Source: Streptomyces olivaceoviridis
GTDB lineage: Bacteria > Actinomycetota > Actinomycetes > Streptomycetales > Streptomycetaceae
Direction of reading: 5' to 3'
DNA length: 64,000 nucleotides
Assembly (NCBI RefSeq): GCF_014650115.1
Contig: NZ_BMUI01000007.1
Coordinates: 310,001 to 374,000 of the forward strand
The notes under the pieces are model-generated. The model saw only the letters and a list, made by a program, of their open reading frames with translations, had not been told where the DNA came from and made no database searches. Below, piece after piece: positions 56,414-63,850 of the stretch. Both the position numbers and the translations under genes were made by a program. The stretch's first letter is position 1. The number at the start of each line of letters is the position of its first letter.

Positions 56414-57745
56414 ATGAAGGGCATGAGACAGCGCGTGGTGCGAGTCGCCCTGACCGCCGCGTTGGTCGCCGTAGTGCTGCTCGCCGTACCCCTGGCCCTG
56501 GCCATCAGGTTTTCCCTGTACGCCGGACAGCGCGACACCCTTGAACGCGCGGCCCTGGCCGCCGCGGTACGGGTGAGCCCGGACTACGCGGTCGGCGACC
56601 CGGTGGAACTGCCCCACGCGCCCGCCGGGGGACGCATCGGCCTGTACGACCCGCAGCAGCGGCTGCGAGCGGGCAACGGCCCCGAGACGGGGGACGCTCC
56701 GGTCCGCCGTGCCCTGGCAGGGCAGGTGGTCCGCGGGCGCTCGGGCGGCGATCTGGTCGCCGCCGTACCGGTCTCCCACGCCGAGCGGGTGATCGGTGTG
56801 GTCCGGGCGTCCTCGCCCGCGGGCGCAGTACGCGATCGGGTGCTGGCCGCGTGGGCCGCCCTGCTGGGCGTGACCGCCGTCGCGCTCACCGTCGCGGTGC
56901 TCGTCGCCCGCCGTCAGGCCCGGGTGCTGGCCGCCCCCCTTGAGGACCTCTCCCACCACTGCCGGGCCGTTGCGGAAGGCGACCTGAACGCGAGGGCAGC
57001 CCCCAGCAACGTCGCCGAGATCGACCAGGTGGCCCGCACCCACAACGCCATGCTGCACCACCTGGCCGAACTCCTCCGCCATGAACGCGACTTCGCCACG
57101 AATGCCTCCCACCAGTTGCGCACTCCCCTCACCGGCCTGCAACTCGCCTTGGAAGCGGGCCTGGCCCAGGACGACAACGCCCGGCTGCGGCCGGTGCTGG
57201 CCGAGGCCCTGGCCACCACCCATCGCCTGCACCACACGGTGGAGGAAGTACTGCGCCTGTCCCGCACCCCAGGCCGCCCCCGGCCGGCCGCCGGGGACAC
57301 CGCGGCGTCACAGCTTCTCCGGGAAGCGGAGGAGCACTGGCACGGGGAGTTCGCCGCCGACGGCAGGCGGCTGGAGTGCGGCACACACGACGCGCCCAAG
57401 GATGTCCAGGTCCCCGGCGGTCCGGTCACCGAGGTGCTCGACATCCTGCTCGACAACGCCCGTCTGCACGGGCGCGGAACCGTGCGGGTCGTGCTGCGCG
57501 ACCTCGACGACGCCCTCGCCTTCGACGTGAGCGATGAAGGGACCGTGGAGGGCGAGCCGGCCCGGCTGTTCGACCGCGGACACACCAGCAGCGATCACGG
57601 AACGGGCATCGGCCTCGCCCTCGCCTCCGACCTCGCCATGTCATTTGGCGGCCGGCTCTCCCTTACCAGCAGAGCTCCGGCCACCTTCACCCTGCTGGTC
57701 CCGATCCGCGCGGCCGACTCCGCGGCCGACGCGCCGGCCGAGTAG
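56414..57745 (+). CDS. sensor histidine kinase (orphan)
   Basis: 443 residues. Helix 1 VALTAALVAVVLLAVPLALAI, outer sensor of ~110 residues, helix 2 AWAALLGVTAVALTVAVLVA, HAMP (PLEDLSHHCRAVAEGDLNARA), H-box FATNASHQLRTPLTGLQLALE, N-box LDILLDNARLHG, G1 DVSDEGTVEG, G2 GTGIGLALASDLA. The class (HxLRTPLT with Gln, N-box DNA-x-LHG) is typical of OmpR-partner kinases. No response regulator is adjacent; the one at 40605 is a candidate. A dead copy of its start is at 47305. Confidence 0.9.
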   Translation: MKGMRQRVVRVALTAALVAVVLLAVPLALAIRFSLYAGQRDTLERAALAAAVRVSPDYAVGDPVELPHAPAGGRIGLYDPQQRLRAGNGPETGDAPVRRALAGQVVRGRSGGDLVAAVPVSHAERVIGVVRASSPAGAVRDRVLAAWAALLGVTAVALTVAVLVARRQARVLAAPLEDLSHHCRAVAEGDLNARAAPSNVAEIDQVARTHNAMLHHLAELLRHERDFATNASHQLRTPLTGLQLALEAGLAQDDNARLRPVLAEALATTHRLHHTVEEVLRLSRTPGRPRPAAGDTAASQLLREAEEHWHGEFAADGRRLECGTHDAPKDVQVPGGPVTEVLDILLDNARLHGRGTVRVVLRDLDDALAFDVSDEGTVEGEPARLFDRGHTSSDHGTGIGLALASDLAMSFGGRLSLTSRAPATFTLLVPIRAADSAADAPAE

Positions 57746-57768
57746 GGGCAGGCCCCGGCAGCCCCTAC
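57742..57768. terminator. hairpin overlapping the kinase stop
   Basis: GTAGGGGC / GCCCCTAC, an 8-bp stem with an 11-base loop, including the TAG stop codon. Confidence 0.55.
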
Positions 57769-57773
57769 GACTG

Positions 57774-57958
57774 GTGGGGCGCTCGCCGCGGCAGCGCGGT
57801 CCGCGGGCGTGCTCACGGTGGTGGCGATCGTCGACGCGGACACCGGCGCCCTCGCCGAGGTCCCCGACTTCCTGGCCCGCGGCTTCGTCCACGACGACAC
57901 CACCTTCGAGCCGGTCATCCCCGTCATCGAGACCGAGGTGGCAACGCACTCCACATGA
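57774..57958 (+). pseudogene. C-terminal scrap of an RNase J-like protein
   Basis: GALAAAARSAGVLTVVAIVD then ADTGALAEVPDFLARGFVHD and TTFEPVIPVIETEVATHST-stop. VxVDxxTGxLxxxPDFxARGFV is the beta-CASP/RNase J C-terminal pattern. No start and about 500 residues missing. Confidence 0.6.
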
Positions 57959-58030
57959 GGAGTCATCGAAAACACGTCGCCGAAGACGTAACGCATGAGT
58001 GAGTGAGCGGGGCCCGCCACGTTGTCGTGG

Positions 58031-58240
58031 TCAGCCGGGGAGGTAGCAGCGCATGGTGGTGCCCTCGGGGCCGGTGTGGACACCGGCGAGGTCCGCGAGT
58101 CGGTGGACGAGGAGGAGTCCCCCGCCGCCGGGCTGCGCGGGACGGGGCGGGCGGCGACCGGCCAAGGGATCGTTCGGCTGTCCGCCGTCGTGGACCTCGC
58201 AGCAGCGTGCCCGAGCCGGCGCCGTGGACGACGCCGTCGG
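58031..58240 (-). pseudogene. C-terminal fragment of an RsbW-like ATP-binding protein
   Basis: Reads DPLAGRRPPRPAQPGGGGLLLVHRLADLAGV then HTGPEGTTMRCYLPG-stop, matching the end of GHKL anti-sigma kinases (GGRGLWLVxQLxDLVxVRSGPxGTTVRLH). The N- and G1-box parts are missing upstream. Confidence 0.55.
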
Positions 58241-58261
58241 TGGTCAGCCCCGCCACCGCGC

Positions 58262-58732
58262 TCAGGAGTCGAGGCCGAGTTCGGCCCAGACCGTCTTGCC
58301 GGGGTGACCCGGGGTGACGCCCCAGCGTCGGGCGAGTCGGTCAAGGAGCTGCATGCCGAAACCGCCGGGCTCGGTGTTCGCGGTGGCGCGTTCGCGGGGC
58401 CGGCGGTCGCCGGCATCGCTGACGGCTATGCGCAGCCACCGCCCGTCCCAGGTGAGCTGGATCAGGGGCGGGCCGGAGCCGTGACGGATGGCATTGGTGA
58501 TCAGTTCCGAGACGAGCAGTTCGGCGGTCTGGATCATCCGGTGGGAGCCGTCTGTCGGGTTACCCACGCCTGCCCGGTGAACCATCCGTGTCGGCCGGGT
58601 GACCGGCAGCTCCCGCGAAGGCCGTCCGCCGGGAGTTCGACAGTGCCGGCACGTGTTGGGTGAGTGCGCTGTCGCAACACTGATCGGGACGGCCGAAAAC
58701 CAGCGATGCCCATGGCCCCGCTGTCTGTCCAT
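58262..58732 (-). CDS. RsbW-like (GHKL) ATP-binding regulatory protein
   Basis: About 156 residues from MDRQRGHGHRWFSAVPIS; the longer start falls inside a terminator hairpin and is rejected. N-box AELLVSELITNAIRHG, G1 IAVSDAGDRRPRE and G2 EPGGFGMQLLDRLARRWGVT, ending GKTVWAELGLDS. Such proteins are small serine kinases/anti-sigma factors. The part between 20 and 60 (HSPNTCRHCRTPGGRPSREL) is unlike the family, so two compensating frameshifts or a deletion may lie there; the domain itself looks usable. Confidence 0.68.
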   Translation of the reverse strand: MDRQRGHGHRWFSAVPISVATAHSPNTCRHCRTPGGRPSRELPVTRPTRMVHRAGVGNPTDGSHRMIQTAELLVSELITNAIRHGSGPPLIQLTWDGRWLRIAVSDAGDRRPRERATANTEPGGFGMQLLDRLARRWGVTPGHPGKTVWAELGLDS

Positions 58733-58768
58733 GGTCGGCGGGGCTGATCGGCAACCGGCACACACGCA

Positions 58769-58798
58769 GTGAAGGCCCGGTGGATACCGGGCCTTCAC
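58769..58798. terminator. 13-bp hairpin downstream of tRNA-fMet
   Basis: GTGAAGGCCCGGT / ACCGGGCCTTCAC with a 4-base loop, 7 bases past the tRNA 3' end in its direction of transcription. Very likely the tRNA terminator. Confidence 0.85.
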
Positions 58799-58805
58799 GT
58801 TTGAG

Positions 58806-58879
58806 TAGCGGGGACAGGATTTGAACCTGCGACCTCTGGGTTATGAGCCCAGCGAGCTACCGAGCTGCTCCACCCCGCG
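58806..58879 (-). tRNA. initiator tRNA-fMet (CAT)
   Basis: 74 bases forming a full cloverleaf. Anticodon loop CTCATAA with the three consecutive G:C pairs (GGG...CCC) that mark initiators, T-loop GGTTCAAATCC, D-arm AGCAGCTCGGTAGCT. The first base C faces T at position 72, the unpaired end typical of initiators. CCA is not encoded (the DNA continues C, T). A strong hairpin follows. Confidence 0.95.
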
Positions 58880-59462
58880 TCGGTACGGTGAACTGTACGG
58901 CACCGATCGGAATCGGCCCAATCGACTTTCGCCTGCGCTCGGAGCGGGCCCGATTGCTCATGACCGACCGACATGGCCACTGCTCACCCGGCCTGGATCT
59001 GAATTCTCAGTTCGGGTGCCGTTGGAGCACGGGCACACCTGGAGAAGTCTCCACGAACTGGTCGGCGGTGCTGGTCCAGGGCCGGCCAGGCGTAATGTCC
59101 ATGCGGCCTTCAGTCAAAAGCCCCCGTTGTCAAAGGCGAGCAGGCTCACCCTGCCGGTCGGGGCGGCCGGTGGATGGAGCACCGGCAGGTCATCAACGGG
59201 ATCTTCGTCCGCATGCGGACCGGCATCCCTTGACTATCCTCCGAGGAGGTTCGTAAGTGGGCAGACCTGGTACGACCGGCATCGGCCGTCCGCAGCCGGC
59301 GCTTGGGAACGTCGGTGTCAGTCAGCTCCAGAACGCGTGAAACTACTGCAACAGGCGCGTCAGCAGTACTCCCTGCACCAGGCTGCCGCAGGGAGCGAGC
59401 GGTGGCAGCCGGGATGGCCGCGATGGTGAGCGCCGGCGAGACTGCGGTAGCCGACCGCATTC
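58880..59462 (+). mobile_element. stretch containing an IS5-type transposase N-terminal remnant
   Basis: Between 59130 and 59345 the pieces WMEHRQVINGIFVRMRTGIP (family HRQVINGI-FRxRTGIPW, Trp codon lost to TGA) and, in another frame, GQTWYDRHRPSAAGAWERR (family TVYDRHRRWSADGTWER) are recognisable. The rest of the ~580 bases between tRNA and the next gene shows nothing. Confidence 0.6.
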
Positions 59463-59977
59463 CTAGGGTTTGTCGCGGGTGACGGCCAGGCCGGGGACGT
59501 CAGCGAGGGCAATGCGGGCGGTGATGCGTTTCCCGACCGGTTCGCGCCGGGCTTCCACGCCCTGCGCGACGGCCATCACGATCTCCAGGCCGTGCTGCCC
59601 GACGCGGCTGGCGTCCGAGACCCGCGCCACCGGCAGCACCGGGTCGGAGTCCCACACGACGACCTCCACCACTTCGCCCATGATCCGCAGTTCCATCAGT
59701 ACGGGTCCGGGCGCGTACTTGCGGGCGTTGGTGACCAGTTCGCTGACCACCAACTGGGGAGGTCCACGGCACGCTGCGAGACCGGTACTCCTTGCCCGTT
59801 CCGGGCATGGGCGAGAAAGCCCGCGGCCAGATGGCGAGCCTGAGCGATGCAGGCGCCGTCCCCCTCCAACGCCACGGCGGTCTGCAGAACACGGGCGTCA
59901 GGCGCGGTGTCGGCCTCCCCTACCGGGCCTGACCCCATCACAGCCGCCACACTTTCCCCGTTCACAATGCCCGGCAC
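59463..59977 (-). pseudogene. RsbW-like ATP-binding protein with one frameshift
   Basis: First part ...RVLQTAVALEGDGACIAQARHLAA-GFLAHARNGQGVPVSQRAVDL, then after a missing base near 59756 the frame continues QLVVSELVTNARKYAPGPVL (N-box), VVVWDSDPVLP (G1), GQHGLEIVMAVAQ (G2) and VGKRITARIAL. Restoring one C in CTCCCCAGTTGG gives a continuous ~165-residue GHKL protein. Divergent from the STAS gene, a likely regulatory partner. Mutation or sequencing error. Confidence 0.7.
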
Positions 59978-60074
59978 GTATCCCCGCAGCTGAGGTTCAC
60001 GTCTTGATCACCTCCATGGCTGAGGCAGAGATGACGAATACCGGCCCCCTGAGCCGCCAGGCCAGCTATCGGTC

Positions 60075-60392
60075 GTGTCCACGACCGTCGACGGCATCCG
60101 TGTAGTGACCTTGGCCGGAGAGATCGACCACCACACCGGCGACACACTCCGCCAGGCCCTGGACGCCTCCAACACCCCTCGCCCCCGCGTCGTGGTCGAC
60201 CTGCACCACGTCACCTTCATGGACTCCAGCGGCATCAACATCTTCATCGCCGCTCACCACACCCTCAGCGAAGCCGACGGCTGGCTGCGCCTGGCCGCAC
60301 CCGGCGAATCCATGATGCGCACCCTGAACATCGTCGGCGTCGACACCCTCAGCGACTGCCGGGAAACACTCCGCCAAGCCCTCGGCAACTGA
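60075..60392 (+). CDS. STAS-domain anti-sigma factor antagonist
   Basis: 105 residues, one STAS domain: VVTLAGEIDHHTGDTLRQAL, PRVVVDLHHVTFMDSSGINIF (phosphorylatable Ser in MDSSG), ESMMRTLNIVGVDTL. GTG start. In partner switching, the unphosphorylated form binds an RsbW-like kinase and frees a sigma factor; a SpoIIE-type phosphatase removes the phosphate. All three classes of gene are present in the window. Confidence 0.88.
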   Translation: MSTTVDGIRVVTLAGEIDHHTGDTLRQALDASNTPRPRVVVDLHHVTFMDSSGINIFIAAHHTLSEADGWLRLAAPGESMMRTLNIVGVDTLSDCRETLRQALGN

Positions 60393-60876
60393 CCGCCTCC
60401 GGGACCGATTCGCGGTCCTGCCGCCCGAGCGGCCGGTTTGCCACCCGGACCACTCACCGGGTTGCCACCGGCCCCGCGTCACGGACCGGATCGTGCAGGC
60501 CGCGAATGCGCGGCGCGCCCCGGCCGTCGGCCGCCCACGGCAGGACCGTCATCAACCTCCCGGGAGACCCGTGATCAGCCTCCCGGCGGCCCTGACGGAA
60601 GGCTCCAGTAGAGAGAGCCCGGCCCTTGGGAGACGGAATCTCACCGCCTCATCAGCCCACTCCTCGTCACCCCGGGCAAGCTGGACACAAGCGGTGCGAA
60701 GGTTGCGCCGGCACAGGTGCGCGTCTCCCGCGCCGCCGGCACCGGAACGGCGACCGCCACCTGGGTGAACGCCCTGCGGGCCGCCCGTCCTCTGCCAGCA
60801 GGTCTGCCGCCGCTGCCAGGGCCCCGCTGTCTTCTTCGCGGTCCTGCAAGAGGGCCGCTGGCCTCCGGGCCCGGGG
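60393..60876. other. stretch without recognisable genes
   Basis: About 480 bases between the STAS gene and the CobW fragment. Frames are open because of high GC but none looks like protein. Confidence 0.4.
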
Positions 60877-61122
60877 GTCCCCGTCACCGTCCTGACCGGC
60901 TTCCTCGGCTCCCGCAAGACCACCCTCCTCAACCGCACCCTTACCGAGAACCACGGCCTGAGGATCGCCATCGTCGAGAACGAGTTCGGCGAGGTCGGCA
61001 TCGACGGCACCTGCGAGCATGAGCACCCCGAACTCGTGGCGGGCCCTCACGACCCCGGGCCGGGCGGCGAACACAGCCACGGCGCCACCTGGCCCGGTAT
61101 GGACACCAAGAGTTCCCGATAA
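60877..61122 (+). pseudogene. N-terminal fragment of a CobW-family GTPase
   Basis: VPVTVLTGFLGSRKTTLLNR, TLTENHGLRIAIVENEFGEV and GIDG are the first 45 residues of a CobW/ZNG1-type metal chaperone. Walker A reads GFLGSRKTT, with Arg for the invariant second Gly. A His-rich tail follows (CEHEHPEL, GGEHSHG) and a TAA. The remaining ~270 residues are missing and no start is visible. A divergent CobW-like gene lies 1.6 kb further on. Confidence 0.72.
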
Positions 61123-61127
61123 ATGCG

Positions 61128-61156
61128 TTGGGCTGACCGGCCCCCGCTGATAGCGT
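61128..61156 (+). promoter_or_regulatory. candidate promoter of the leader-GNAT unit
   Basis: TTGGGC (-35) and TAGCGT (-10, fits TAGRRT) are separated by exactly 17 bases, with the start point expected near 61163. It is followed at 61181 by GGAGGTGA and a short open frame. Confidence 0.55.
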
Positions 61157-61193
61157 CAGGGCGGCCGTGAGGGAACGCGAGGAGGTGAGACCC

Positions 61194-61247
61194 ATGAAGG
61201 CTGTATCCATGTGGGTGCTCCCCCATGTCGTCACGGTGGGCGATTGA
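61194..61247 (+). CDS. 17-residue leader peptide candidate
   Basis: ATG-initiated frame MKAVSMWVLPHVVTVGD followed by TGA, with a strong ribosome site GGAGGTGA six bases before it. It ends 53 bases before the GNAT gene. Its codons for V-L-P (GTGCTCCCC) fall within an inverted repeat with the sequence downstream. Such short, well-initiated frames in front of resistance-type genes usually act as stalling sensors. No homologue known to me. Confidence 0.55.
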   Translation: MKAVSMWVLPHVVTVGD

Positions 61248-61300
61248 CGCAGGTGTCGCCGGGAGCACCTCGGACAAGGCACTCCTGAGAGGCAACACCT
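61214..61300 (+). promoter_or_regulatory. candidate translational attenuator with alternative pairings
   Basis: Segment 1, GGTGCTCCC (61214-61222, inside the leader frame), pairs perfectly with segment 3, GGGAGCACC (61261-61269). Segment 2, AGGTGT (61251-61256), can pair either with ACACCT (61295-61300), directly before the GTG start of the GNAT gene, or through AGGTG with CACCT (61266-61270) in segment 3. If a ribosome covers segment 1, 2:3 forms and the start is open; otherwise 1:3 and 2:4 form and hide it. This is the logic of erm-type attenuators. Stems are short, so this is a hypothesis. Confidence 0.45.
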
Positions 61301-62098
61301 GTGAACTTCGTGCATTCCGCTCCGGGCACGGACAACCATCCGGTTGTGGTCACGCGGGTCTCGGACACGCAGTGGCACGCTGTGGAGGACGACCTGACGG
61401 TCGGCCGCGGCGTCGCTTCGCGCCGGCCCGGCGGGCGGCTCTTCGTCAGCATCGACGCGTGGCACGGCGCGGTCTTCGACCGCATCGCCGACGCGATGCA
61501 GGCGGACCTGCCGACACCGCTGTACACCGTCGTCGACGAGGCCGACCACGACTCGAGGTCCGCCTGGGAGCGGGCCGGCTTCGCCACCGCACGCCGCGAG
61601 TGGGGCTATCTCGTGCCCACCGACCCGCAGATCACCGGGCTCGGCTCGGTACGGCCCCCGTCCGGCGTGACGATCGTGCCCGCCGGTGAGGCGGAGGAGG
61701 GCCCGCTGCGCGCCCTGGACCGCCTCATCCGCGGCGAGATCGAGGCCACCGTCGGATGGCGGACGATGCCGGCCGAGGTGCTGCCCCACCCGGCGGGAAC
61801 CACCGTGGTCGACCCGTCGAAGTACGCGGTAGCAAGGCACGTGGACGAGTACGTGGGACTGGTCCGAGTGGCCCCGCTGACCCGGCAGCCCCGGATCGGG
61901 CTGATCGCCGTCCGGTCCGACAGACACCGCCGCGGCATCGCCCGGACGCTGCTGACCCATGCGCTCGGTTCCCTGCACCGCTCCGGGACCGCTTCGGCAT
62001 GGGCCGAGGTGAACGAGTCCAACGCGGCGGCCACCGCCCTGTTCGAGAGTATCGGCGCCCGGCGCGCGGCCAGCACCCTTGAGCTCGTCCGCCACTGA
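61301..62098 (+). CDS. GNAT-family N-acetyltransferase
   Basis: 265 residues from GTG. The C-terminal GNAT domain carries the acetyl-CoA loop RSDRHRRGIARTLLTHALGS (R/Q-x-x-G-x-A pattern), with EVNESNAAATALFESIGARR after it. The N-terminal half (WHAVEDDLTVGRG, SIDAWHGAVFDRIADAMQAD) looks like a degenerate second GNAT lobe, common in Streptomyces. Substrate unknown; a translation-related or antibiotic substrate would suit the leader peptide and the neighbouring infA and ribosomal genes. Confidence 0.83.
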   Translation: MNFVHSAPGTDNHPVVVTRVSDTQWHAVEDDLTVGRGVASRRPGGRLFVSIDAWHGAVFDRIADAMQADLPTPLYTVVDEADHDSRSAWERAGFATARREWGYLVPTDPQITGLGSVRPPSGVTIVPAGEAEEGPLRALDRLIRGEIEATVGWRTMPAEVLPHPAGTTVVDPSKYAVARHVDEYVGLVRVAPLTRQPRIGLIAVRSDRHRRGIARTLLTHALGSLHRSGTASAWAEVNESNAAATALFESIGARRAASTLELVRH

Positions 62099-62169
62099 CG
62101 CGACCACATCGCACCGGGCGACCGCTACCCACTGAATTCGCCGTCACAGAACGGGAGAAGTGAGAGACC

Positions 62170-62394
62170 ATGACAAAGGCAGCAGGGGGCGTAGAAGCCG
62201 AAGGCACCGTCATCGAGTGCCTGCGCAACGCCACCTTCAAGGTGGAACTCCAGAACGGGCACACAGTGCTCGCCCACATCAGCGGGAAGATCCGGAAGAA
62301 CCGCATCAAGATCCTCCCGTACGACCGAGTGCTCGTGGAACTCAGCCCCTACGACCTCACCCGCGGCCGGATCCGCTACCGGTACAGGGCGTAA
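62170..62394 (+). CDS. infA: translation initiation factor IF-1 (second copy)
   Basis: 74 residues, one OB-fold: EAEGTVIECLRNATFKVELQ, NGHTVLAHISGKIRKNRIKI, LPYDRVLVELSPYDLTRGRI, RYRYRA. Length and motifs are normal. The housekeeping infA of actinomycetes sits in the ribosomal operon before rpmJ, rpsM and rpsK; this copy stands alone beside a GNAT gene, so it is a paralogue. Start ATG after GGGAGAAGTGAGAG. Converges with rpsR2 with a 23-base gap. Confidence 0.9.
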   Translation: MTKAAGGVEAEGTVIECLRNATFKVELQNGHTVLAHISGKIRKNRIKILPYDRVLVELSPYDLTRGRIRYRYRA

Positions 62395-62417
62395 CGGAAG
62401 GTGCGGCGCCCATCGCC

Positions 62418-62660
62418 CTATCGGGAGCCGTAGGGCAGGAGCGCCATCTCGCGTGCGTTCTTGATGGCCTGTGCTATCTGCCGCTGCTGCTGACGCGTCA
62501 CGTGGGTCACCCGACGGCTGCGGATCTTTCCGCGGTCGGAGATGAACTTCCGCAGCAAGTCGGTGTCCTTGTAGTCGATGTAGGTGATTCCTCCGGCGTC
62601 CAGCGGGTTGGTGCGCTGGACCTTGGCAGTCTGACGCCGGATGCTTGTGCGTCGGGTCAT
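62418..62660 (-). CDS. rpsR: ribosomal protein bS18, Zn-independent paralogue
   Basis: 80 residues, MTRRTSIRRQTAKVQRTNPL, YIDYKDTDLLRKFISDRGKI, RSRRVTHVTRQQQRQIAQAI, KNAREMALLPYGSR. No cysteine at all, whereas the primary actinobacterial bS18 has a CxxC pair near residue 15. Such C-minus forms replace zinc-binding ribosomal proteins under zinc starvation, normally under Zur control. Last gene of an operon with a CobW-like protein and bL31. Confidence 0.92.
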   Translation of the reverse strand: MTRRTSIRRQTAKVQRTNPLDAGGITYIDYKDTDLLRKFISDRGKIRSRRVTHVTRQQQRQIAQAIKNAREMALLPYGSR

Positions 62661-62680
62661 GGTGAGGCCGGTCCCCTCTT

Positions 62681-63850
62681 TCAGGTCACGGGGTCGAGCA
62701 AGTCGTCTAAGACGTGCGGGAGTTGCTTCCAGCGGTCCCTGCCCGCCGCGTACTCGTCGTCGGTGAGCAGGCATGAGTCGAGCAGGGCCGACAGGCCGTC
62801 GCGGTCCAGGCCGGGCGAGGTGAAGGTGAGGTACTGGCAGCGGTCGCCGTGTTCCGGGTGCCAGTCCACGGAGGCGGCGAGGCGACGCTCGGCGGGCACC
62901 ATCTCCCAGGCGGCGTCGGGCAGAGCTGCCAGCCAGGGCCCGGCCGACTCCACGCACAGCGCGCCGCCGGCGGCGTCCCAGGACAGCAGTGTGTCGGGGC
63001 GGTCCGCGAGCCAGAACCGCCCCCGGCTGCGCGCAGCGGCGCACGCGAGGTCCTCAAGCGCCGCGTACAGGCGCTGCGGGTGGAAGGGCCGTTCGCGCCG
63101 CCAGACGAAGGTGCTCACGCCGTGCTCGTCGCACGACTGCGGCAGCAGCGCGCACGCAGGATGCACACGGGCTGCGGCCGCTGCCACGTCGAAGCCCGCC
63201 GACAGCGCCGCCCCCAGGGCACCGCCGCTCTCCACCCGTACGCTTCGTGCGCCTGGTGTGAGCTGGGCGAGCAGCGCGCGGTCGGTGTCGTCGGCGACCT
63301 CGTCGCAAGAATCGCCGTCGCCGAGGGCGATCACCGTGGGGTACTCCAGTTGCCGGGCGAAGGTGTCGGCGACCGTGCGCTGGTCGGTCGGCGCGGCGGC
63401 GAGGCCGACGTCGGCCAGGTCGTCGCCGTTGGACAGGTACGGCAGCACGAGTGCCAGATCGACCGCGGTGGCGACCCCGGTCAGGGCCAGCGGTGCGCCC
63501 GCGGAGGCAACGACTCCGGCCATGGCCTGGGGCTCGACCGAGTCCCACAGTTCCACGACGACCAGCCGGTACGTCCCCTCCGTTGCGAGCCTCAACAGTT
63601 CGGGGACGAGATCCTCGCGAAGTGCGCAGCACGCGCAGTCGTTCACCAGGGGTGCATCGCCGCTGCCCAGCAGGCCGTCGGCGTCGCGTACCGTCCGGTG
63701 CACCACCCTGTCGACGGCGGATGTCAGGTCGCGGTGCAGCGCGACCGAGCCGGGGACCGTACGCAGGATCTGCTCTACGGCGGCCCGGCGGGCGTCGGCG
63801 TGCAACCCGGCGACGATCGCGACCGGCAGCCGCGCCTCGTCCGCGTTCAC
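62681..63850 (-). CDS. CobW-like protein of the C-minus ribosomal operon, P-loop lost
   Basis: 389 residues from the GTG that overlaps the bL31 stop (GTGA). Where CobW GTPases have GFLGAGKTT it reads AGLHADARRAAVEQI, so Walker A is gone. The metal motif CxCC is kept (VNDCACCALREDLVPELLRLA), as are LVVVELWDSVEPQAM and the C-terminal CobW_C domain (RPFHPQRLYAALEDLA, RSRGRFWLADRPD, WDAAGGALCVE, GDRCQYLTF). Some actinobacterial members in this operon position are ribosome-hibernation recruitment factors (mycobacterial Mrf, as I recall). This one may sense zinc without GTPase activity. Confidence 0.85.
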   Translation of the reverse strand: MNADEARLPVAIVAGLHADARRAAVEQILRTVPGSVALHRDLTSAVDRVVHRTVRDADGLLGSGDAPLVNDCACCALREDLVPELLRLATEGTYRLVVVELWDSVEPQAMAGVVASAGAPLALTGVATAVDLALVLPYLSNGDDLADVGLAAAPTDQRTVADTFARQLEYPTVIALGDGDSCDEVADDTDRALLAQLTPGARSVRVESGGALGAALSAGFDVAAAAARVHPACALLPQSCDEHGVSTFVWRRERPFHPQRLYAALEDLACAAARSRGRFWLADRPDTLLSWDAAGGALCVESAGPWLAALPDAAWEMVPAERRLAASVDWHPEHGDRCQYLTFTSPGLDRDGLSALLDSCLLTDDEYAAGRDRWKQLPHVLDDLLDPVT

